Shown here: one piece after another, positions 6,839 through 15,397 of the stretch
How positions within the stretch are numbered: position 1 is the first letter of the stretch
Layout: every line of letters begins with the position of its first letter
Source: Candidatus Izemoplasma sp.
GTDB taxonomy: Bacteria; Bacillota_I; Bacilli_A; Izemoplasmatales; Izemoplasmataceae
DNA length: 18,334 nt
Direction: 5' to 3'
Assembly: GCA_007123975.1 (NCBI GenBank)
Contig: SLFZ01000002.1
Coordinates: forward strand, 1-18,334
Made by a program: the position numbers and the translations under genes
The notes under the pieces: generated by a model
Database searches by the model: none
Seen by the model: the letters and a program-made list of their open reading frames with translations, nothing else
Told to the model about the DNA's origin: nothing

Positions 6839-9544
6839 ATGCCAAACAAACCATCGCGTCAATCCAGTCTCGAGCGTCGCTTCGCCGAGCTCGTGAAAAA
6901 GCATGTCGATGCCGAAACGCGCGTGGAGGCACTCGACGAACAGTACACGCGGAATGAAGGCACGATCAACACCGTGTTGAGCGCCGACATGACCCGTTTT
7001 GAAGAGGCGCTTAAACAACTTGAAAAAGACTATGCCAACACGATAAAAACCCTTGATCGCGACCACGATAAAACGATCAAGGCGATTTCCCGTACCTTTG
7101 AAGCCGCCAACAGCGAACAGGAAAAAGAAAACCACGACCTTGTGGAAGCGTTAGAGAAAAAACAGACGCTCAACGATTTAAAGGCGCAAAAAATCGACGA
7201 CGAGTACCGTGTTGCACTAAGCCACATCGATCGCCGTGAACGCGAGCGCCAACAAACCCTTGACAAGCGCGTTGAAAGCGAGACAAAAACCTTCTACGAA
7301 CGCACCGTTGAGCTTGAAAAGACGACCTCCATTGCCATTGACAACCTCGACCAACGGATAAAGGAAAAAACGCTCGCCATCAGCAATCGCCTTGACAAAC
7401 ACAACGACGATACCGAGAAAGCCATCGCCGACATCGACGCGCGCATCGATGTGGCGTTACGCAATTTCCGTCGTGACATTAAAGACTTAAAATCCGCTTA
7501 CGCCGAGGCCAAAAAACCCAAAGATGACGAGGTCGAAACGCAAAAGGCCGCGCAAGCAAAAGCCCGCGAAGCCATGGAAAAAGAACATGACGATGAAATC
7601 AACAAAAACGTCCGCTACCGAAATGAAAAAGAGAAACTCGAGGACAAAGAAGGCGTCGCTCGCTACAACAAAACGTTGAAACAACTGAAAAAAGCAAAAG
7701 ACGACGCCCTGGAAAAACTCGACGCCACCCACCGCGAGGAACGCAAACCGGTGGAAAAAGCCCGCGAAGACCTTATCAAGGACTACGAAAGTCGCTTCTT
7801 CACCCTTAAAAAACAAGGCATCGAAACCTTGCGCGATCTTTTGGTCGAACGCGCAAAAGCCCACGCCGAGGGATTGATTACCGCCAACGCCATCAACATT
7901 GATCGCCTCAAAGCCGAAGCCGACCACGATCACCGCAAAGAAACCGTGCGAATCGATCACGACATTCAGCTGATTAACTTCAACCAAACCTTAGAAGAAG
8001 CGCGTCTCAACTACGAAAAAGAAACGGCACGCCTGAAGCCGGAATCGGGCATCGAGTCAACCGAATCGAAACGACGCTTCAACCGTGAAAAAAACGCACT
8101 CACGGTCAAGCGTGAAATCGAAAGAACCCACCACGAAGCCAATAAAGAAAAAATCCGACTTGAACACCAACGCGTCCTTAGGCAACTCGAACGCCAACGC
8201 GCCGACGCCGACTTGACCTTAGCGCATGAAAAAACGTTAGCACGGCACCGCCGCCGCTTAGCGCTATACGCGAAAGACTTCGAAAAAGAAAAGCACCACA
8301 TCGACCGTTATTACCGCCATGCGAAAAACTACACGGCGCTAAAAAACGACCACGTTCGCGCGCACGGCACCGCCAGCCACGCCGTGGCGAGCGCCCATCT
8401 TGAGACACAGCGTGAAACCTACCGCGAGATTTTAGACAAGGCAGAAAACGATCATAAACGCATTGTGAACCGCATCGAGGAAACCTATCGAAACGAAATC
8501 GCCATCTACGATGCGGCGCTTAAAAAACTCGACCACGACCACGAAGAAGAACTGCGTACACTCGTAAGCGCACAAGCCAAAGATCGCAACAAAGACCTCG
8601 AAGCCATCGAAGCCTTAGACGGCAAAAAAGATCGCGCACGCATTCGCAAACTCAAACGCGACCTCGCGCAAAAACAAGCGACCCACGACGAGGCCGTCGC
8701 GATTAAAAAGCGCGAACTCGAACAACGCCGTTCACTCTATACGACGATGCGCGATGACATCAACGCGTTCAAACTGCAATCCATCGAAGAAGCGGAAACG
8801 CTTCTGATGCACGTGCGCGACCAAGTTCACGGTGCCATGCGCGACCTCGAGAAGGCCGCCGAAAAAGAAAAAGCGCTGTTCAACCACGTGCATTTCGAGA
8901 TCAAACACAGCGCCGACCTTTTCAATACCTTCCAACTTCAACGCCGTGAAGAATCCCTCGACAAAGCGACGCGCTACCACAATCGCCGCGCCGCCACCGA
9001 AAACGACAAAATCGATCGTTTGACGCGCGACACCGAGGCTCGCCGCGCGCGCATCGAAAGCGAAACCGTCGCCGCCATCGAGAAAATCGACCGCGCGCTT
9101 CAGCGCCTGCAAGAAGAAACCGAAACCCAAGTGGGCAAGTTGCGCGAACGTGAAAAAGATAACGCCGCCCAAATCGACCGGAGCGCCGGTGAAGACACGC
9201 GCAAGCTCAAAGTGAAGATTGAACGCATTGATGAAAAACACGAAAAACGCTTAAGCGAACTCTCCGACACCAAGAAAAAAGAAAAAGACGCCTGTTTCAA
9301 ACGCAAATCACAAACCGAAGAAGACCTTGAGACGATGCTCGCGCTGCGTGACGATGAAAGCGAACAATATGTCACCGAACGCAACAAAATGCTCAACGAG
9401 GACATTGCGCACATCACCGAAAACGCCGAACGCATCATCGATAAACTCGACGCCGACCCCGTCAAACTGCCGAGAGAAAAAGACATCGGCAAGTTGCGCG
9501 ACGCCTTGCAAGGCGATGCGACCATCGACACGCTGTTTGCCTAG
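6839..9544 (+). CDS. Very long coiled-coil protein of unknown function
   Basis: I do not recognise a named family. The 901-residue product is almost entirely charged alpha helix (Lys, Glu, Asp, Arg, Ala, Leu), with no tryptophan, a single cysteine (C819), few prolines, no signal peptide and no membrane segment. There is no Walker motif, so it is not an SMC/Rad50 ATPase. Hydrophobic positions recur with 4-3-4 spacing, an 11-residue hendecad: for example Y65, I69, L72, H76, I80, I83, F87, and again H539 to L575. Such spacing favours straight or slightly right-handed coils. A continuous rod of this length would be on the order of 130 nm. The tail after DADPVKLP (871-878) is short and non-repetitive. 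It is first in an operon with cardiolipin synthase and an ABC exporter, 25 bases before cls. A structural or membrane-scaffold role is inference only. Confidence 0.88.
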   Translation: MPNKPSRQSSLERRFAELVKKHVDAETRVEALDEQYTRNEGTINTVLSADMTRFEEALKQLEKDYANTIKTLDRDHDKTIKAISRTFEAANSEQEKENHDLVEALEKKQTLNDLKAQKIDDEYRVALSHIDRRERERQQTLDKRVESETKTFYERTVELEKTTSIAIDNLDQRIKEKTLAISNRLDKHNDDTEKAIADIDARIDVALRNFRRDIKDLKSAYAEAKKPKDDEVETQKAAQAKAREAMEKEHDDEINKNVRYRNEKEKLEDKEGVARYNKTLKQLKKAKDDALEKLDATHREERKPVEKAREDLIKDYESRFFTLKKQGIETLRDLLVERAKAHAEGLITANAINIDRLKAEADHDHRKETVRIDHDIQLINFNQTLEEARLNYEKETARLKPESGIESTESKRRFNREKNALTVKREIERTHHEANKEKIRLEHQRVLRQLERQRADADLTLAHEKTLARHRRRLALYAKDFEKEKHHIDRYYRHAKNYTALKNDHVRAHGTASHAVASAHLETQRETYREILDKAENDHKRIVNRIEETYRNEIAIYDAALKKLDHDHEEELRTLVSAQAKDRNKDLEAIEALDGKKDRARIRKLKRDLAQKQATHDEAVAIKKRELEQRRSLYTTMRDDINAFKLQSIEEAETLLMHVRDQVHGAMRDLEKAAEKEKALFNHVHFEIKHSADLFNTFQLQRREESLDKATRYHNRRAATENDKIDRLTRDTEARRARIESETVAAIEKIDRALQRLQEETETQVGKLREREKDNAAQIDRSAGEDTRKLKVKIERIDEKHEKRLSELSDTKKKEKDACFKRKSQTEEDLETMLALRDDESEQYVTERNKMLNEDIAHITENAERIIDKLDADPVKLPREKDIGKLRDALQGDATIDTLFA

Positions 9545-9569
9545 ACCATTGACCGCAAGTGGGTGAACC

Positions 9570-11114
9570 ATGGAACGAAGCATTAGAAAAATTATCATTA
9601 TTCTGATCATCATCGCCGTGGCCATCGCCGTCCGATTCGGACTGGAGTTGGCCTACAACGCCGTGCTCGCCATTGTCGACGCGGCGCCTTTTGTCGGCTA
9701 CGTGGCACGCACGGGATTCGTGCTTTTGCTCATCATCGTGTGGCTTGCCGTCGCCTTGCGAAGCGACAGCCCGGCGCAAAAAATGCCGTGGTTGCTTTTG
9801 CTCTTGTTTGAACCCGTTATCGGCATCGCGTTGTTTTTGACGTTTGGCCGAAACTTTAAATACAGCATCCGCTACCGCCGGCGCCCCTTGATTCACGACG
9901 ACTCCTACATCACCAAAGAAACGCGCGCCCACATCGGAAAAATCATGCTCCCGAGCGAAGACGAAGACGTGGAATCGCTCTTTCAAGCCTCACACCGCAT
10001 TTCCTACCACCAACCCTTCGTCAACACAACCGCGACAGAGATTTTCCGTAACGGGGAGAACTTCTACCCCGACTTGCTCGAGGAAATCGCCAAGGCGGAG
10101 TCGTTTGTGTTGATGGAATTTTTCATTGTCCGAAGCGACAAACGTGGACGCCAAGTGATTGATTTGCTGATGCAAAAGGCGGAAGAAGGCGTCGATGTAA
10201 AAATCATCATGGACGCGCTCGGCAGTTCACGCATCAACCGTTTCTACCTACGGAAAATAAAACGGTCGAAGATCGACCTCATCATCAACGATAAAATCTA
10301 CTTCCCGCTTTTCAACACCCGCATCAACTTCCGCAACCACCGTAAAATCGTCGTCATCGACGGTGAGGTCGGCTACACCGGCGGGATGAACCTTGCCGAT
10401 GAGTACGACAATTCAATCGACTACGCCTACTATTTCCGCGACACACAAATCAAGTTGCGTGGGGCCGCGGTACGGTCGTTGACGAGCGTTTTCTTCAAAG
10501 ATTATTACTACAACACCGGCAGATTTATCGACGACGATCGCTACTATCCAACCACCAAGGTTGAGGGCGATGGCATCGTGCAAATCCTCCAATCCGGTCC
10601 GGATTCGCACGAAGCCCACATTCGCAACGTCTACTTGAAAGCCATCATGAATGCCAAACAATCGATTCGCATCATGACCCCGTACATGTCGCTTGACCAA
10701 GAAACCTTAACGGCGCTCATTATCGCCAAACGAAGCGGTATTAACGTTGAGGTTATCATCCCGGGAACCCCGGATAAGTACCTTGTCTATAAGGTCACGC
10801 AGTATTTTGCCACAGCGCTTTTGAACAACGGCATTGACGTGTACCGATACGTCAAAGGCTTTAGTCACGCAAAAATCCTCATCGTTGACGACAAAATCGC
10901 ATCCGTCGGCAGCTACAACATGAACCATCGCAGCGCACTCATCGACTTCGAAGTCACCGCCCTTTTCACCGGCAGTGGTGTTCAAACCGTGCTCGACCAA
11001 TTTATCCAGGACCGCTACGACAGCGTTAAAATCGACCCTGTTGCCTGGAAGAAGCGACCGATTTACCACCGGTTTTTCGAAGTGGCAATGAGCATATTCA
11101 CGCCAATCATCTAA
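9570..11114 (+). CDS. cls: Cardiolipin synthase, phospholipase D family
   Basis: Membrane enzyme of 514 residues, normal for ClsA-type synthases, that joins two phosphatidylglycerol molecules into cardiolipin and glycerol. Hydrophobic segments lie at about 7-22, 28-62 and 72-92, matching the PLDc_N membrane anchor. Two catalytic HxKxxxxD motifs follow, each with its downstream Gly-rich partner: H257-K259-D264 (HRKIVVID, then GYTGGMN) and H433-K435-D440 (HAKILIVD, then SVGSYNMNHRS). Both half-sites are intact, so the enzyme should be active. The ribosome binding site AAGTGGGTGA ends about three bases before ATG. It sits 25 bases after the coiled-coil gene, and its stop codon overlaps the ribosome binding site of the ABC gene, so translation of the operon is probably linked. 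Confidence 0.96.
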   Translation: MERSIRKIIIILIIIAVAIAVRFGLELAYNAVLAIVDAAPFVGYVARTGFVLLLIIVWLAVALRSDSPAQKMPWLLLLLFEPVIGIALFLTFGRNFKYSIRYRRRPLIHDDSYITKETRAHIGKIMLPSEDEDVESLFQASHRISYHQPFVNTTATEIFRNGENFYPDLLEEIAKAESFVLMEFFIVRSDKRGRQVIDLLMQKAEEGVDVKIIMDALGSSRINRFYLRKIKRSKIDLIINDKIYFPLFNTRINFRNHRKIVVIDGEVGYTGGMNLADEYDNSIDYAYYFRDTQIKLRGAAVRSLTSVFFKDYYYNTGRFIDDDRYYPTTKVEGDGIVQILQSGPDSHEAHIRNVYLKAIMNAKQSIRIMTPYMSLDQETLTALIIAKRSGINVEVIIPGTPDKYLVYKVTQYFATALLNNGIDVYRYVKGFSHAKILIVDDKIASVGSYNMNHRSALIDFEVTALFTGSGVQTVLDQFIQDRYDSVKIDPVAWKKRPIYHRFFEVAMSIFTPII

Positions 11115-11123
11115 GGAGGCACT

Positions 11124-12035
11124 ATGAAAAGCATCGACGTAAAAAACCTCGTCAAATCCTACGACGCCGTTCAGGCTGTCAAGGGCATCTCTTTCGCGGT
11201 TGAGGAAGGGTCGTTTTTTGCGCTTCTCGGACCCAACGGTGCGGGAAAAAGCACGACCGTTGAGATTCTTGCGACCTTGCTTGCGAAAGACGAAGGCAGC
11301 GTCACAATCATGGGTGAAACCCTAGACCGAGACGACGCGAAGATTCGTCGCCATCTCGGCGTCGTGTTCCAATACGGCACGCTCGATAACGACCTTACCG
11401 TCCGTGAAAACCTCGCCGCTCGCGGTGCGTTTTACGGACTGCATGGCGCCGAACTAAACCAACGCATTAACGACCTCGATCAGCTTATCGACTTTTCTTC
11501 ATACCTCGATCGTCGGATTAAAACGCTCTCAGGAGGCCAACGCCGAAAAGCGGAGATTGCCCGTGCGCTGCTTCATAAGCCGCGTGTCTTGATGCTCGAT
11601 GAGCCGACCACGGGGCTTGACCCAAAAAGCCGCAAAGACATTTGGGAGTTGGTATTGTCGATTAAGAAAGAAACAGCGATGACGATTCTTTTGACGACCC
11701 ACTACATGGAGGAAGTGCTCGATGCCGACCATGTCGTCATCTTGCATGAAGGCGTCATCCGCGCGGAGGATTCGGCGGAGAACTTGCGCCTAGCTTACGC
11801 TCGAGATACCTTAAAAGTGATTCCCAAAAAAGGCTTGTTAAAACGGCTTGATGAGGACAACGTGAACTATGATCGCGTGAACGCGTCTCTGCATATACCG
11901 CTTAAAAACCCGTTTGAAGGGATTGAGCTGGTCGACCGTTACCGCGACCATATCGAAAGTTTCGAAATTGTGAAAGCCAGCATGGACGATGTGTTCTTAA
12001 ACATCACTGGCGCGTCGCTTGAGGAGGGTTCCTGA
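11124..12035 (+). CDS. ABC exporter ATP-binding subunit, DrrA-like
   Basis: ATPase of an ABC-2 type exporter (303 residues). All functional motifs are present: Walker A GPNGAGKST (36-44), Q-loop Q83, signature LSGGQRRKAEIARAL (135-149), Walker B VLMLDE (155-160), D-loop, and switch histidine H193 in TTHYMEE. A C-terminal extension of about 90 residues ending in SMDDVFLNITG is the hallmark of DrrA/NatA-type exporters of drugs, lipids or ions; the substrate is unknown. AAGGAGG overlapping the cls stop gives the start. The TGA stop overlaps the next ATG by one base (TGATG), typical of a coupled ATPase-permease pair. Confidence 0.95.
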   Translation: MKSIDVKNLVKSYDAVQAVKGISFAVEEGSFFALLGPNGAGKSTTVEILATLLAKDEGSVTIMGETLDRDDAKIRRHLGVVFQYGTLDNDLTVRENLAARGAFYGLHGAELNQRINDLDQLIDFSSYLDRRIKTLSGGQRRKAEIARALLHKPRVLMLDEPTTGLDPKSRKDIWELVLSIKKETAMTILLTTHYMEEVLDADHVVILHEGVIRAEDSAENLRLAYARDTLKVIPKKGLLKRLDEDNVNYDRVNASLHIPLKNPFEGIELVDRYRDHIESFEIVKASMDDVFLNITGASLEEGS

Positions 12036-12895
12036 TGATACTTTCACTGATTAAACGGCATCTTACCGTATACCTTCGTGACCGTTGGGCTGTCTTTTTC
12101 TCCTTCTTGAGTGTCTTTATCATCCTCATGCTTTTCATGGTGTTTTTGCGTTCGATGGTGATGAACTGGTACAGCGACGCCATCCACCAAAGCCTCGCCG
12201 AGGTGGTCGTGAACCACTGGGTACTGTCGGGCGTGTTGATGGTTTCAACGGTGACGGTGCCGCTGGGGTTTCTCGGCATCATGGTCCAAGACCGTGAGAC
12301 GAAAGCGATCAACGATTTTTACGTCGCCCCGGTCAACCGTGGCCACATCGTCATCAGCTATTTAATCTCAGCGTTGATTATCGGCGTCATCTTGGGCATG
12401 ATCAATTTGCTCATCGGGCAACTGTACATGCGCATCGTTTACGGTGAGTTTTTGCCTTTCTTCGATTGGCTTCGTCTGCTTGGCTTGATCGTCGTATCGA
12501 CGGCGCTTTTTTCCAGCATTTTCTTTTACGTGGTAACGCTGCTTAAAACGTCCAACAGCCACGGCACCCTAAGCACCCTTGTGGGCACGCTCGTTGGCTT
12601 TTTGGCAGGGATTTATGTCATCATCGGCGGGCTGCCGTCGTTTACGCAAACGTTCTTAAGCATGCTCCCGACCATGCAAATGGCAAGCGCCTTCCGCATT
12701 GTCTACATGAGCGATGCCATTTCACAAATACCCGCTGAGGCCATGAACATTGAAGCGTTCAACCTCAACATGGGCGTTCGCATTGACCTTTTCGGTTATT
12801 CACCCGCCCTCGGAGGCCTGATCGTCATGGCGTTCATCTGGACCGCGATTTTTGTGACGCTCTCGTTGCTTCGCGTCCGTAAAATGAAACGCTGA
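12035..12895 (+). CDS. ABC-2 type exporter permease
   Basis: Partner membrane subunit of the upstream ATPase, 286 residues with about six transmembrane helices: roughly 20-42, 64-86, 108-134, 146-170, 182-204 and 260-280. The layout fits the ABC2_membrane (DrrB/NatB) family, including the short amphipathic N-terminus (LIKRHLTVYLRDRW) before helix 1 and the NDFYVAPVNRGHI segment between helices 2 and 3, equivalent to the ATPase-contacting loop. The start shares a base with the upstream stop; GAGGAGGG at 12021-12028 is its ribosome binding site. It is the last gene of the operon. No hairpin follows, so transcripts may run into the next operon. Confidence 0.93.
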   Translation: MILSLIKRHLTVYLRDRWAVFFSFLSVFIILMLFMVFLRSMVMNWYSDAIHQSLAEVVVNHWVLSGVLMVSTVTVPLGFLGIMVQDRETKAINDFYVAPVNRGHIVISYLISALIIGVILGMINLLIGQLYMRIVYGEFLPFFDWLRLLGLIVVSTALFSSIFFYVVTLLKTSNSHGTLSTLVGTLVGFLAGIYVIIGGLPSFTQTFLSMLPTMQMASAFRIVYMSDAISQIPAEAMNIEAFNLNMGVRIDLFGYSPALGGLIVMAFIWTAIFVTLSLLRVRKMKR

Positions 12896-12918
12896 AGCCA
12901 ATCAGAACACATTCACTG

Positions 12919-12927
12919 TGGTATAAT
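12919..12927 (+). promoter_or_regulatory. Extended -10 promoter of the adenosyltransferase operon
   Basis: TGG-TATAAT is a perfect extended -10, with no recognisable -35 (CAATCA at 12899-12904). The predicted leader is about 17 bases and contains AAGGAGG (12937-12943) ahead of the ATG at 12951. The 55-base gap has no terminator for the upstream operon. Confidence 0.72.
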
Positions 12928-12950
12928 GACCATGACAAGGAGGAAATCAC

Positions 12951-13487
12951 ATGACCATACGAAAGTTTACCCAAGTCACCACCAAAAAAGGCGACACAGG
13001 CACATCGAAAAACTATTCCAATGAAACGTTTCGCAAAGACGACCTTTTGTTTGAAACGCTCGGAACCAACGATGAACTGAGTTCGGTGCTGGGGTTGTGT
13101 TATCACCACACCAACCATGAGCCCATTCGCACCATCCAGCGCACCCTGCAAGACATGAACGCGATGATCGCAACCAACCCGAACACCGACCGATCGCGCT
13201 ACGATAAACTGAAGCACCTCACCGAGGCTGACGTGGAGCTACTAGAAGACGAAGAAGCGGCGTTGCTTGATAAAAAGCCAATCGAGCCACATTTCTTCCT
13301 TCCCGGCAGCGACACAAGCCCGAGTGGCGCGTGGTACGACCTCGCTCGCGCCGTCGCGCGCCGAGCCGAGCGAACGCTTGTCCGTTTTATCAACGCCCAT
13401 GAACGCGATGACCTCGCGATTCCACGCCAGTACCTCAATCGCTTGAGCGACTTGCTCTTTATTTTGGCGCGCAATGCTGACATTTAA
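12951..13487 (+). CDS. pduO: PduO-type cob(I)alamin adenosyltransferase
   Basis: Predicted ATP:corrinoid adenosyltransferase of the PduO/CobA2 fold, which attaches the adenosyl group of ATP to reduced vitamin B12 to make coenzyme B12. At 178 residues it is normal length for a single-domain trimeric enzyme. Motifs in order: TTKKGDTGT (10-18, the ATP-binding N-terminal segment), LGTNDELSSVLG (37-48), ARAVARRAER (132-141, with the conserved Arg/Glu of the active site) and YLNRLSDLLFILAR (161-174). The residues after GDTGT (SKNYSNE) differ from the usual TGLGDG-type sequence, so specificity could vary. No B12-dependent enzyme or B12 riboswitch lies in the window; the partner must be elsewhere. 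AAGGAGG is well spaced before ATG. It is the first gene of a four-gene unit. Confidence 0.88.
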   Translation: MTIRKFTQVTTKKGDTGTSKNYSNETFRKDDLLFETLGTNDELSSVLGLCYHHTNHEPIRTIQRTLQDMNAMIATNPNTDRSRYDKLKHLTEADVELLEDEEAALLDKKPIEPHFFLPGSDTSPSGAWYDLARAVARRAERTLVRFINAHERDDLAIPRQYLNRLSDLLFILARNADI

Positions 13488-13498
13488 GGAGAGATTTC

Positions 13499-14182
13499 AT
13501 GCATGTCGTCCTACGTAAAAACGCTCGGATTCACGATAAACAACCCCTCATTAACATCGTCCGCTATGTGCTAAAAAAACCTTTTGACGTGGTGCGCCAT
13601 TTTAGCGTCGAAACGATTGAGCCGGGTGGAGGGTACGATGCACACAAGCATCGCGACATCGATATTCTCACTTATGTGTATGAAGGCACCTTGACGCACC
13701 GTGATTCGCTGTCAAACAACGTCGCGTTATCGGCCGGCAGCATCCAACACGCCGTCGCCGGGTCCGGCATCACCCATAGCGAGACAAACGAACGCGAAGA
13801 GCCGGTCAAACTCGTCCACATCTGGCTTGAACCGACGTCGATGACCAAGCGACCGACCTATGCCCGCACCACCTTCACCAAGCGTGAACGTTTAAACGCG
13901 CCCCTGCGCGCCGTCGTCAACCACCCGATGCCGGGGCGTATCCAGATCGAACAAAGCCTCAACGCGCACATCCTCGATGCCGAAGCCGGCGCAAACATCA
14001 CGCGCAGAGCCGATGCGACCAGCACCTTCTTGTTCGTGTTGCTCGATGGCGAGGTGACCATCAACGGTGAGCGTCTTTTAGCGCTTGATGCGCTCATGAC
14101 CGATGATACGCTTGAGATTGAAACAACGCATGACAGTCGAGCCTTCATCTTAGAACATTTCACCCGTAGAAAGGAAGATTAA
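13499..14182 (+). CDS. Pirin-family bicupin protein
   Basis: Cytosolic bicupin of 227 residues, the length of short pirins such as E. coli YhhW. The N-terminal cupin carries the metal site GYDAHKHRDIDILTYV (45-60) and GSGITHSE (88-95), giving ligands H49, H51, H93 and E95 with the same spacing as YhhW (57, 59, 101, 103). Some pirins oxidise quercetin in vitro and others act as redox-linked regulators; the natural role here is unknown. The second cupin (about 150-225) lacks these ligands, as in the family. AAGGAGAG sits seven bases before ATG, 11 bases after the adenosyltransferase stop, so the genes are probably co-transcribed. I see no functional link to vitamin B12 chemistry. Confidence 0.92.
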   Translation: MHVVLRKNARIHDKQPLINIVRYVLKKPFDVVRHFSVETIEPGGGYDAHKHRDIDILTYVYEGTLTHRDSLSNNVALSAGSIQHAVAGSGITHSETNEREEPVKLVHIWLEPTSMTKRPTYARTTFTKRERLNAPLRAVVNHPMPGRIQIEQSLNAHILDAEAGANITRRADATSTFLFVLLDGEVTINGERLLALDALMTDDTLEIETTHDSRAFILEHFTRRKED

Positions 14183-14185
14183 CCC

Positions 14186-15046
14186 ATGGAAAAATCCATC
14201 GGTGTCGTCACCGACACCAACGCATGCCTTGATTATTTCGACCACGACCACGACATCCCGATTTTACGCTCGATGATCCACCTCGGCGAGGAAGAGTACC
14301 TCGACCATGTGGATTTAACGGCCGACGAGTTTTACCGCCGCATTGAAGCCGACAAATCAATTTTCCCAAAAACCAGCCAACCCGCAACCGCCGCGATGGT
14401 CGACACCTATCGATCGATGGCTTCTAAAGGCTATACCGACCTTATTGTCATCACCATCTCAAGCCACATGAGCGGCATCCACGGCGCCGCCCAAGTCGCC
14501 GCCGAGCAAGTGCCCTCGCTCAACGTCGTGGTGTTTGATTCCAAATCGGTGGCTTTTCCGCAAGCGAAAATGGCGTTAACCGCCGCCGAGATGGCCAAAA
14601 AAGGTAAATCAGTCGACGCCATTGTCAAAGCGCTGACACACATCCGCGACCACAACCACATCTACTTTGCCGTCGACACCCTTGCTTACCTCGTAAAAAA
14701 TGGGCGCCTATCGAACGCCCAAGGGTTTATGGGAAGCATGTTGAAAATTAAACCGCTCTTGCACATTAGCCAAGAAGGCAAAGTGGAAAACATCGAAAAG
14801 ATTCGCACCTTTAAAAAGGCCGTCAACCGTGTCATTGACATGTACTTAGAAGAAACCAAAGGGAAGAAGGTCGAGCCGTTCATCTGCCACGCGAACAACC
14901 CCGAGATTCGCGATTACATCGAAGCGAAGCTGCGCGAAGCCGACCCGAACCTCACGTCCGTCTTCAGCATGCCCTTAACGCCGGCCGTCGGCGCGCACGC
15001 CGGGCCCGGCGCGATTGGGCTTGGTTACTACGTACCGTCTGCTTAA
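14186..15046 (+). CDS. DegV-family fatty-acid-binding protein
   Basis: A 286-residue DegV/FakB protein. In Gram-positives FakB presents a bound fatty acid to the kinase FakA, feeding exogenous fatty acids into phospholipids. Features are the N-terminal GVVTDTNACLD strand-loop (6-16), KTSQPA (62-67) where FakB binds the fatty-acid carboxylate, ISSHMSGIHGAAQ (91-103, with S93), the long loop NGRLSNAQGFMGSMLKIKP (172-190) and C-terminal AHAGPGAIGLGYY (270-282, with H271). These match lipid-contacting residues in the family. FakA is not in the window. It lies three bases after the pirin stop with AAAGGAAG upstream, so it is in the same operon. Along with cls it is the second membrane-lipid-related gene in the region. 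Confidence 0.94.
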   Translation: MEKSIGVVTDTNACLDYFDHDHDIPILRSMIHLGEEEYLDHVDLTADEFYRRIEADKSIFPKTSQPATAAMVDTYRSMASKGYTDLIVITISSHMSGIHGAAQVAAEQVPSLNVVVFDSKSVAFPQAKMALTAAEMAKKGKSVDAIVKALTHIRDHNHIYFAVDTLAYLVKNGRLSNAQGFMGSMLKIKPLLHISQEGKVENIEKIRTFKKAVNRVIDMYLEETKGKKVEPFICHANNPEIRDYIEAKLREADPNLTSVFSMPLTPAVGAHAGPGAIGLGYYVPSA

Positions 15047-15067
15047 TCTGCCGAGGAGGTGAAACGG

Positions 15068-15397
15068 ATGCAAGCGAAGAAACTTTTGCACGCTCAACTG
15101 ATCTTAAGCGCCATCGGCATCGCCCACCTCGTGGTGTCTGTGCTCATCTACACCACCTTTGACGTGTTGTGTGGGCTCTTTTTCCTCATGGCGCTTGCGC
15201 AGATGTGGATCCTCATCCGTTATTTCACCCGCACGCTTCGCTACGTCCTCGCGCGACGCTTGGCGAAAAAGCGCAAACCGGACGCGTTGTTGATTCCCAA
15301 CGCCTTGTTGGGGCTTTTGCTGAACCCATTGCTCGTCTATGCCTTCTTCATCATGGCATTCGGTCACCTGTCCCGGGTCATCGAGACGGTTTTCTAG
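15068..15397 (+). CDS. Small integral membrane protein, unknown
   Basis: A 109-residue hydrophobic protein that I do not recognise. It has about three transmembrane helices (roughly 6-28, 31-52 and 78-100). Helices 2 and 3 are separated by a basic loop, RTLRYVLARRLAKKRKPD, which by the positive-inside rule is cytoplasmic. No signal peptide or catalytic motif is apparent. The start is ATG 15068: AGGAGGTGA (15054-15062) lies five bases upstream, whereas the in-frame GTG at 15059 falls inside that ribosome binding site. It is last in the adenosyltransferase-pirin-DegV operon, and its TAG stop overlaps the terminator stem. Confidence 0.82.
   Translation: MQAKKLLHAQLILSAIGIAHLVVSVLIYTTFDVLCGLFFLMALAQMWILIRYFTRTLRYVLARRLAKKRKPDALLIPNALLGLLLNPLLVYAFFIMAFGHLSRVIETVF

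Noticed and set aside
7487..9531. Long open frames on the minus strand inside the coiled-coil gene (for example 7487-7987 and 8732-9241)
   Set aside because: They mirror the biased codon use of the plus-strand gene, have no ribosome binding sites and give low-complexity Phe/Val-rich products.
12896..12950. Possible B12 riboswitch upstream of the adenosyltransferase
   Set aside because: The gap is 55 bases with a leader of about 17, far too short for a cobalamin riboswitch.
12926..12958. Direct repeat ATGACCAT at 12926 and 12951
   Set aside because: Eight bases, out of frame with each other, and no supporting context; probably chance.
15059..15067. GTG start for the small membrane protein
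   Set aside because: It falls within the AGGAGGTGA ribosome binding site; ATG 15068 has ideal spacing.
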